From contig LVAJ01000012.1 in assembly GCA_001603005.1 (NCBI GenBank), positions 62,001 through 126,000 on the forward strand: a stretch of DNA of 64,000 nt. Reading direction: 5' to 3'. The DNA is from Clostridiales bacterium Firm_04 (GTDB lineage Bacteria; Bacillota; Clostridia; Oscillospirales; Ruminococcaceae). A model generated the notes under the pieces. The model worked only from the letters and a program-made list of their open reading frames with translations. It was not told where the DNA came from and ran no database searches. How positions within the stretch are numbered: position 1 is the first letter of the stretch; each line of letters begins with the position of its first letter. Shown here in pieces: positions 8,437-15,800 of this stretch. Made by a program: the position numbers and the translations under genes.

Positions 8437-11322
8437 TCATGCATTTACCGGAAAATCTGTGATTTTTCCGAGCAGATAATCTCTGTGAAGCATGATATCT
8501 TCCGCATCAAGCTCCAGATTACCGTTAAGATCGGCGGGATCGAGATTGTCGATCTGATTTGCCAGATACGCCTGTTTCAGCAGGGCGAGGTCGCGCACAT
8601 CAATGACGCCGTTGCCGTCCAGATCCCCTGCGATGAAGTCGGTCGTATCGCCGTTCGGAATGATGAGCCGGAAGGATGCAACATTGAACAGATATCCTTC
8701 GCCGCCCTTGAATACCATGTAGAGATCGTGCTTTCCGGCAGTTTCCGTCAGTGCCGTGCGCTGCGTTTCCCATGTCTGCCAGCCGCCGGTCGATGCAACA
8801 TCCAGCGTACCGATCAGCTTGCCGTCGGGACCGTCGAGGTGAAGCTCCAGCTGATTGCCGCCGCTGTTTGCGCCGACACGAATGTCAATTGCATTAGCAC
8901 CGCTGCCGAAATCCACATCCTTGAATCCGATATAATCGCCGTTTTCGATGTAGGCAACATCGAGTCCGCCTTCGCTGCAGTTTTCTGTCTGAATACCGTG
9001 CTGATCGCTGTAAGAAGAAGCTTCAATGCCCGAAGACGTTCCGCTGATGCGGAGAATGTGGCTGGATTTGCTGAGTACTTTGCCGTGACTGTCCGTCACA
9101 TAAATGCGATAGGTACCGGCTTCCGCTGGCGTTTTGATCTTCGCAGATGTGCCGGTGATTTTCGTCATATCGAAGCCGGATTTGAACGATGTTGTGTTAT
9201 CCGGAGCGATCCAGACCGTTTTTCCACTGCCTGCCTTGCGGATCGGAAGAATGCCGTCGCCTTTTGCGGCACAGCTTGCGGGGAATACATAATCTGCATC
9301 GGACATCATACCCGCAGGCATGATGCTCTTGAACGCATCCTGCAACCCGGAGCGCAGACAGACTTCATACTGCGGCTGCGGCCAGACATTATCCGAAACG
9401 ACGATCGGCGTGTCGATATCGCTGTCAGGCGGATTCACGCCCATTTTGTTGACAGATGCGTATGTACGCTTGATTTTCAGATGATGCTTCTGACCGTAAT
9501 CCTCGCAGTTGATCGTATAGGTCACATTCTTGTCGATTTCGAGGACATTGTCATTTTCTTCGATCCATGCTGTGCCCTCATCGTTGTGCAGACCGTATGT
9601 CGGGGCACCGGGACCGCCCGCGGGGATACCCTGCACATAATTCTCGTTGATGACCGTTCCGGGCATCTGACCGATCGTGTAAATGCCGCCGCTGTCATGC
9701 AGACGGTTCAGGCAGTTGATCACGCGGTTGTAGCAGATCATGTTGTCACGGCAGGTCTCGGAATCCTTGAAATTGCACCAGCCCCAGCCGAGATGAATGC
9801 CGTTATATGCCGTCTTTTCGACCTGATTGCGCAGCACCTTGACGGAATCCGCAAAATAAACGGTCACGGCAGCGCATCCGCCGAATCCGTGCACGACGCT
9901 GATATCATAGAGCAGATTGTCTGCAACCGTATCGTTTTTGCAGACGCCCTCGACGCCGGAAGGGAATTTTTCGCGGTTGGAGCCGTTGCCGTCGCCGATA
10001 TAGATATGCTGCGGATGCCCGATCGTAATGCCGGAAGAAGTGATATCCGTGATGTAGTTGCCGGAGATATTGCTGTTGATGACGTCATTGGTCATCGAAA
10101 TGCCGTCCGCACCGGTATGCTTGATGACGTTGCCGGTGAAGTCGATCGAATCGCTGCTCGTGACATGGATCATTGCGGGCAGAGTATCGACCATTTCGTA
10201 TTTTTTGCTGTGCCAGTTGGAATCGGCAAATGCAGTATAGGTCTGCGCAGCCTGACAGGTCGTTTTGCCGTGTGAGCCGTCCACATTGGTCAGCTGATAA
10301 TCCGTGTGTGCGAACGTGATGCCGCTGAATGTAAGATTCTGTACACGGTTTGATGCGGATTCTCCGGCGATCACGATGAGCTGTTCCGCGACCGGCGCTT
10401 CTACATCCGCATCAGACATGTCTTCCCACTCATACGGATAATAATAAAGCTGATGGGCGGTTTTATCGAAATAAAATTCGCCGGGCGAATCGACAAAGCT
10501 GAATGCGTTGTAGAGGGTATGCCAGCCCGAGCACGAGAATCCTGCGCCCCAGCCGGGTGTCTGCGCGATCGCGCCGTATGGCTGCTGCATCAGCAGGACA
10601 AGCGTTCCGTTCTCGTATTTCACATCGCGCGAGCAGACGATATTTTCATTCCAAGTTGTGCCGTTGACGACTTCGAGATCATCGAGATTGCCCTCGATGC
10701 GCGGCAGGTCGCCGGCTTTGTACTTGATGCCGTCGCTTTTGATGCCGGAGTCCCAAGCCCAGTCTGCCTGCCCCGCACGGATGCTGTATTCGCCGTAGCC
10801 GCCCTGCGCACCGGCAGCGGCACTGCCCATGTTTGCGCGATGGTCATTGACATAGAGATTGCGGAGCTTGTAATCGCGTTCAAGCGGTGCGACATAAAGC
10901 TGATCGTTGTATTTTTTCCAGCCTGTGACCTGCTGCGCGCCGCTGAATACAGGTGTTTCATCCGCATACGCCTGATAGATGATGCGGCATCCGTCCGGTG
11001 CGGAGTCGCGGATATCAAACGTGACCGGTTCGGTCATGCGGTAGATACCGCCGCGAAAATTGACCACAATGTCGCCGGTCATTCCGCTTTTGTGTTTGCG
11101 AACAGCATCGCGGGCACCTGCAAGTGTCCGGAGCGGTGCATCCAGTGTGCCGGCATTGCCGTCATCACCGTCCGGCGAAACATAGAGCTCCGCATACGTC
11201 GCTGCATTTGCCTTGACAGCGATCCCGGCGGGAAGCTGTGCCGGTGCAGCTGCAAGCAAAATGCCGCAGATCGCTGCCGTGATTCGCCGGAATCTGTTTT
11301 TCTGTGTTTCTGTTTTCATCAT
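8437..11322 (-). CDS. GH141-like beta-helix glycosidase - CBM6 - dockerin
   Basis: Secreted protein of 961 residues. After the signal peptide, residues about 45-700 form a right-handed beta-helix of the GH141 type: the opening YVSPDGDDGNAGTLDAPLRT, then DIVVNFRGGIYRM, then repeated strand motifs such as ISMTNDVINSNISGNYI. The founding GH141 members are an alpha-L-fucosidase acting on rhamnogalacturonan II and a xylanase, so either activity is possible. A CBM6 (about 762-885, DVAYIENGDYIGF) and a full dockerin (about 893-958, DLDGNGVID and DLNGNLELD) follow. The start chosen is the ATGATG after GGGGG; an ATG 12 bases upstream overlaps that ribosome site. It is monocistronic. Confidence 0.85.
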   Translation of the reverse strand: MMKTETQKNRFRRITAAICGILLAAAPAQLPAGIAVKANAATYAELYVSPDGDDGNAGTLDAPLRTLAGARDAVRKHKSGMTGDIVVNFRGGIYRMTEPVTFDIRDSAPDGCRIIYQAYADETPVFSGAQQVTGWKKYNDQLYVAPLERDYKLRNLYVNDHRANMGSAAAGAQGGYGEYSIRAGQADWAWDSGIKSDGIKYKAGDLPRIEGNLDDLEVVNGTTWNENIVCSRDVKYENGTLVLLMQQPYGAIAQTPGWGAGFSCSGWHTLYNAFSFVDSPGEFYFDKTAHQLYYYPYEWEDMSDADVEAPVAEQLIVIAGESASNRVQNLTFSGITFAHTDYQLTNVDGSHGKTTCQAAQTYTAFADSNWHSKKYEMVDTLPAMIHVTSSDSIDFTGNVIKHTGADGISMTNDVINSNISGNYITDITSSGITIGHPQHIYIGDGNGSNREKFPSGVEGVCKNDTVADNLLYDISVVHGFGGCAAVTVYFADSVKVLRNQVEKTAYNGIHLGWGWCNFKDSETCRDNMICYNRVINCLNRLHDSGGIYTIGQMPGTVINENYVQGIPAGGPGAPTYGLHNDEGTAWIEENDNVLEIDKNVTYTINCEDYGQKHHLKIKRTYASVNKMGVNPPDSDIDTPIVVSDNVWPQPQYEVCLRSGLQDAFKSIMPAGMMSDADYVFPASCAAKGDGILPIRKAGSGKTVWIAPDNTTSFKSGFDMTKITGTSAKIKTPAEAGTYRIYVTDSHGKVLSKSSHILRISGTSSGIEASSYSDQHGIQTENCSEGGLDVAYIENGDYIGFKDVDFGSGANAIDIRVGANSGGNQLELHLDGPDGKLIGTLDVASTGGWQTWETQRTALTETAGKHDLYMVFKGGEGYLFNVASFRLIIPNGDTTDFIAGDLDGNGVIDVRDLALLKQAYLANQIDNLDPADLNGNLELDAEDIMLHRDYLLGKITDFPVNA

Positions 11323-11407
11323 TAGAACCCCCATTCTAAATCATGTCCGGATGAACCGGAAGATAAAAGGAGCGTACATGTTCCGGACTGTACGTTTTCC
11401 CGATTTT

Positions 11408-11436
11408 ATTTTATCACAGATGTACGGACATCACAA
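11408..11436 (-). promoter_or_regulatory. Promoter of the GH141 gene with an AraR-like box
   Basis: On the minus strand TTGTGA and TAAAAT are separated by 17 bases. The spacer region holds TGATGTCCGTACATCT (11418-11433), whose palindromic core TGTCCGTACA matches 10 of 16 positions of the recalled AraR consensus. Two further GTAC-centred half sites (CGTACA and TGTACG, inverted) lie downstream at about 11370-11395. Confidence 0.5.
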
Positions 11437-11527
11437 GACACATTCCCCAGAAAATATGGAATTTTTGCAGATGTTAAGGGCAACCTGCCTTATAAACAGA
11501 ATGTTTGACTTCTTTTCCGGAATCATA

Positions 11528-11556
11528 TTGCAAAACCGGAATTGTTATGGTATAAT
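11528..11556 (+). promoter_or_regulatory. Promoter of the CD1871A-NapH-like pair
   Basis: TTGCAA and TATAAT are separated by 17 bases, ending about 30 bases before the small gene. Confidence 0.75.
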
Positions 11557-11587
11557 AATTTCAATCAAGGTGTGAGAGGTGACCGTA

Positions 11588-11728
11588 TTGAAACGGAAAA
11601 ATATCATTCGGGCAGTCTGTCTGGTGATCGGATGTGCATTGATCGTGCTCGGTGCGGCACGCGGAGAACCGGATACTGTTCTGCAAAAGGCGGTGAAGCT
11701 ATGTCTCGAATGCATCGGGATCGGGTGA
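11588..11728 (+). CDS. CD1871A-family small CxxC protein
   Basis: A 46-residue protein starting at TTG, preceded by GAGAGGTGA at 5 bases. It has a basic start (KRKN), one membrane helix (IIRAVCLVIGCALIVLGAA), then RGEPDTVLQKAVKLCLECIGIG with a CxxC motif at the very C-terminus. This matches the CD1871A family of tiny membrane proteins known from Clostridioides and relatives (recognised from memory). It overlaps the start of the ferredoxin-like membrane protein gene by 28 bases, so the two are translationally coupled and probably form one redox complex. The CxxC could act as a thiol redox site or metal ligand; the function is unknown. Confidence 0.8.
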   Translation: MKRKNIIRAVCLVIGCALIVLGAARGEPDTVLQKAVKLCLECIGIG

Positions 11729-12594
11729 AGCGGAACGGGCGTTTTCGTCTGATCTTGCAGCTGTGTGCGGCGGCACTTCTGAACGGCTATGCTGCCGGAT
11801 TTGCAAAAGGAAAAATCTTCACCGGAAAGACCAAACTGTTCTGCGTTCCGGTGCTGAACTGCTATTCCTGCCCAGGCGCACTCGGCGCATGTCCGATTGG
11901 AGCGATGCAGGCAGTTGCGGGCGGAAAAGAACGCAGCTTCTCGTTTTATGTACTGGGCGTTCTGATGCTGTTCGGCACATTGTTCGGCAGATTGCTCTGC
12001 GGGGTTATCTGTCCGTTCGGTTTGATTCAGGATCTGATCTCGAAAATTCCGCTGCGGAAAATCACTGTTCCTGTCAAGGCGGATCATGTTCTGCGATATC
12101 TGAAATGTGTGATTCTTGCGCTGATGGTGGTGATCCTGCCGGCGGCAGTGACCGGTCCGCTCGGAACAGGTGATCCGTGGTTCTGCAAATATCTTTGTCC
12201 GGCGGGAACACTGGAAGGCGGAATCCCGCTTGTTCTGCTGAATCCGCCGCTGCGAAAGCTTGCAGGAGCGCTGTTTTCATGGAAATTTGCAGTGATGCTG
12301 GCTGTGCTGATCGGTGCTGTGAAGATCCCCCGGCTGTTCTGCCGGTATCTGTGTCCGCTCGGTGCGTTTTATGCACTGTTCAATCGGTTTGCGTGCTATC
12401 AGATGCATGTCAGCAAGGAACGCTGTATCGGCTGCGGGAAATGCGATGCGGTCTGTCCGATGGCTGTTTCGGTAACGGAGCAGATCAATTGCTGCGAATG
12501 CATCCGATGCGGAAAATGCAAAGCGGTCTGTCCGACAGACGCGATTTCTGCGTCTTTTCTGAATACAACAAGAGAAAAATCAAATCAATCATAA
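11701..12594 (+). CDS. NapH/NosR-like membrane 4Fe-4S ferredoxin protein
   Basis: Membrane-bound electron-transfer protein of 297 residues. It has about five hydrophobic segments (20-35, 85-105, 140-160, 185-200 and 205-225) and paired CxxxCP motifs characteristic of NapH/NosR/CcoG-like proteins (NCYSCPGALGACP, LLCGVICPFG, CKYLCPAG, CRYLCPLG). Two C-terminal 4Fe-4S motifs follow, CIGCGKCDAVCP and CECIRCGKCKAVCP. The ATG follows AAAGGCGGTGA, lies inside the CD1871A-type gene, and is preferred over much earlier in-frame ATGs that lie in that gene in another frame. No terminal reductase is encoded nearby. It may pass electrons across the membrane to the small CxxC partner or to an external substrate (inference). 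Confidence 0.85.
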   Translation: MSRMHRDRVKRNGRFRLILQLCAAALLNGYAAGFAKGKIFTGKTKLFCVPVLNCYSCPGALGACPIGAMQAVAGGKERSFSFYVLGVLMLFGTLFGRLLCGVICPFGLIQDLISKIPLRKITVPVKADHVLRYLKCVILALMVVILPAAVTGPLGTGDPWFCKYLCPAGTLEGGIPLVLLNPPLRKLAGALFSWKFAVMLAVLIGAVKIPRLFCRYLCPLGAFYALFNRFACYQMHVSKERCIGCGKCDAVCPMAVSVTEQINCCECIRCGKCKAVCPTDAISASFLNTTREKSNQS

Positions 12595-12598
12595 TCAG

Positions 12599-12627
12599 AC
12601 AGATCTCCTTTCGAGGTCTGTTTTTTT
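12599..12627 (+). terminator. Terminator after the NapH-like gene
   Basis: ACAGATCTC pairs with GAGGTCTGT (one G-U pair), followed by seven T. Confidence 0.8.
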
Positions 12628-12729
12628 GTCGCACAGGCTGGACAAATTGACTGACAGTACGTCTTTCAGCTGTAAAGCACATACAAATTCGGAAGATATA
12701 GAGACATTTGCAGCATATTGCTCGAATTG

Positions 12730-12765
12730 TGGATAAAATGCACATACATAACTTTATTTTATCCA
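12730..12765 (+). promoter_or_regulatory. 10-bp inverted repeat upstream of the GH2-GH95 promoter
   Basis: TGGATAAAAT (12730-12739) and ATTTTATCCA (12756-12765) are perfect reverse complements 16 bases apart. The right arm is the first half of the element shared with the GH43 promoter region. The sequence GCACATACA also occurs twice here. This looks like a binding site for a dimeric activator. Confidence 0.5.
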
Positions 12766-12775
12766 GTAATTCTGT
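12756..12775 (+). promoter_or_regulatory. Upstream element shared with the GH43-CE1 promoter
   Basis: ATTTTATCCAGTAATTCTGT differs from the copy at 2443-2462 at only two positions. It is likewise placed 34 bases before the -10. Confidence 0.55.
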
Positions 12776-12785
12776 AAATGTGATA

Positions 12786-12815
12786 TTGATTTGTCTGTAC
12801 AACATCATATATAAT
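12786..12815 (+). promoter_or_regulatory. Promoter of the GH2-GH95 operon with an AraR-like box
   Basis: TTGATT and TATAAT are separated by 18 bases. ATTTGTCTGTACAACA (12789-12804) lies over the -35 and spacer and matches 12 of 16 positions of the recalled AraR consensus, a position suited to repression. Confidence 0.6.
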
Positions 12816-12898
12816 GGTATTATAGAAAAAGAGTGTGTCTGTATAGAAAAAGTAAAAATGAAATTGGGAAGGGCATACACGGAAAGGCAGGGGAACTT

Positions 12899-15800
12899 AT
12901 GAAATCAATCCGGAGAATCGGCGCTGCTGTGCTGGCACTCACTGTGCTGGCTTCCGCAGTACCGGCAAGCGGGATGTCCGCACATGCGGCATCCGAAGTT
13001 GTATCATTGGGGTTGTCGCCTTTGCGGACAGCGGATACAACGAAACAGAAGTTCACGCATAATGAGTGGACCGGAAAAGGCGGCGCAGAAGATGTATTTG
13101 CGGTCAGCCGCGAGCCTGCGTCGCTCTCAATCGTGCCGTATCAGAATGTCGAAAGTGCAGCAAAAGCGTGCTTTGATTACAATGCACGCGAGGATTCCGA
13201 CTTTATGCAGATGCTGACCGGCGAGGGGCAGGACTGGGAGCTGACCGTCGTGCAGAATGCAGCAGCCGCTCAGCCGCTTCTGAATGCGGGCGCAATGAAG
13301 CCGGATTACCGCAAAGGGGACGGCTGGAAGACGGTCACGCTGCCGAACAGCTGGCCTTCTCTCGGCTTCGACTTCCCGATTTACACGAATGTCGGGCTGC
13401 CGTGGCAGAGCGCCTACGACGGGAACGTGCCCTGTCCGCAGGCGCCGACCAATTACAATCCGGTCGGACTTTACCGCAAAACATTTACTGTTCCGGCACA
13501 AATGCTGGACGATCAGCGCCGGATCTACGTGCATTTTGAAGGTGTTGAATCCGCATACTATTTATATGTAAACGGCATGGAAGTCGGTTACAGCGAGGAT
13601 ACATTCAGCCCGCACCGCTTTGATATTACGGATTATCTGAAATCCGGCGAAAATCTGATTGCGGTTGAGGTACACAAATTCTGCGACGGTACGTGGTTTG
13701 AGGATCAGGATATGGTCTATGACGGCGGCATTTTCCGCGATGTCTATCTGACCAGCGCGCCGCTTGTCGGCATCACGGATTACACTGTCCTCACGGATCT
13801 GGATGACAATTACAAAAATGCTATGCTGAATGTCAATGTTAATGTCAGCAATCTTGCTTCCAAAGCGGTCAGCGGAATGAGCATTGATGTTGCGGTTCTG
13901 GACGAAAGCGGCAACAACCTGACGGCTGGCACAACATATCCGGTCGGAAATATCGGTGCAGGGGAAACCTCCGTTGTCAAGATCAGCAAGGAAGTCCTGA
14001 ATCCTGCGCTATGGTCTGCGGAGCATCCGAATCTGTATGCGCTTGTTCTGACACTGAAAAACAGCAGCGGCGTGATCGAATCTGTTTCGCATCAGCTCGG
14101 ATTCCGCGAAATCGGCTTTACACGCACAGAGGTGGACGGTTCCTACCGCGTAACCACGCAGCGCTGGCAGCCCATGACGATCAACGGGCAGATGCTGCGG
14201 TTCAAGGGCGTCAACCGCCACGATACGGATCCGTTCCACGGCAAAGCGGTTCCGCGTGATACGATCGAAGAAGATGTCCGACAGATGAAGACGCACAATA
14301 TCAACGCGATCCGGACGTCGCATTACAGCAATGACTCTTATCTCTACTGGCTCTGCAACAAGTACGGCATGTACATGATGGCTGAGACCAACATGGAATG
14401 CCACGGGCTCATGTACGGAGATAATGAATACCAGACTGGCTTATTCTACGAACTTGGGCTTGACCGCACGGAAACTGCGTATCAGCGTCTGAAAAACAAT
14501 CCTGCAATCGTGGCATGGTCGATAGGCAATGAAATGAAATATACCGGCGATCCGAATTTCGCAAACGGTCTGTTCCGCGATATGATCTGGTATTTTAAGC
14601 GGCATGATGCGTCCCGTCCGGTACACAGCGAGGGACAAGGTGACGCAATGGGCGTTGATATGTCCAGTCAGATGTATCCGAGCGCAGACGGCATCCGCTC
14701 GAAGGCTGGTGTCGGAAAAATGCCGTATGTCATGTGCGAATATGACCATGCGATGGGTAATTCTGTCGGCGCGCTGAAGGAATACTGGGATTCTGTCCGC
14801 AGCGCGGATAATATGCTCGGCGGCTTTATCTGGGACTGGTGCGATCAGTCGAGAGCGGTTCCGCTCGGTGGTTTCGGCGGCGGAAAGGTCTACGAGATCA
14901 CAGACAAAAAAGGACAGATCGGCACAGTGCATGCCGACAGCTCTGCGATCAACCGCAGCGCAGGTGACGGTTCTTTGACCGGCGTTTCCTGCAAGGGCTA
15001 CGCCCTCATGGACGGCAGCACATCCTATCTCGGTGCGCTGTCCGGTACGGGAAAATCCTTTACCTTTGAGGCAATTGTGAAACCGGCATCGAATGCACAG
15101 AATCAGATCCTGCTCTCGATCGGTGACAATCAGGCTGCGCTGAAAACACAGAGCAGCGGCAGCGGTCTCGAATTTTTCGTGCATAACGGCGGCTGGAATG
15201 CTGTTTCTGCTGCTTTCCCGTCCGACTGGGTGGGCAACTGGCATCAGGTTGCAGGCGTCTATGACAAAGGCAAGCTTGCGATCTACTGTGACGGAAAGCT
15301 GCTTGCGGCGGAATCGGTTCCGGACGGCATCGACAGCGGCAATTACCCGCTCGGCATCGGATTTGATGCGTCGAACGGCAGATCGTTCTCCGGTGAGATT
15401 TCGCTGGCGCGCGTTTACAGCAGAGCGCTTTCTGCCGATGAGATCAGCGCACAGAACAGCAGAACGCCGGCGATCGGTGCTTCGGATTCTTCCGTTCTGG
15501 TCTGGCTCGATTACAGCGCAGAGATCACGGAATCTTCCGCGACAGACGGTCCGTGGGACTATTATGCGCAGGACTATGCCCATAAAAATCTCTACGGCGA
15601 GCTGAGTCCGGGACATTATTTCGGTTACGGCGGAGACTGGGGCGACCGTCCGAATGACGGCAGCTTCTGCGAAAACGGTCTTGTCTCACCGGACAGAACC
15701 CCGCAGCCGGAGCTTGAAGAAGTCAAATATCAGTATCAGAATTTCTGGATGACGGCGGATTCTTCGCAGATCGAAAACAGAACTGTCACCGTCTTCAATG

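Noticed and set aside
8425..10275. Plus-strand 616-codon open frame opposite the GH141 gene
   Set aside because: No ribosome site, starts within the terminator, and composition typical of an antisense shadow.
11542..11700. N-terminal extension of the NapH-like protein from the upstream ATG
   Set aside because: The extension overlaps the CD1871A-type gene in another frame, lacks a ribosome site and adds a non-family sequence; the ATG at 11701 has a good ribosome site.
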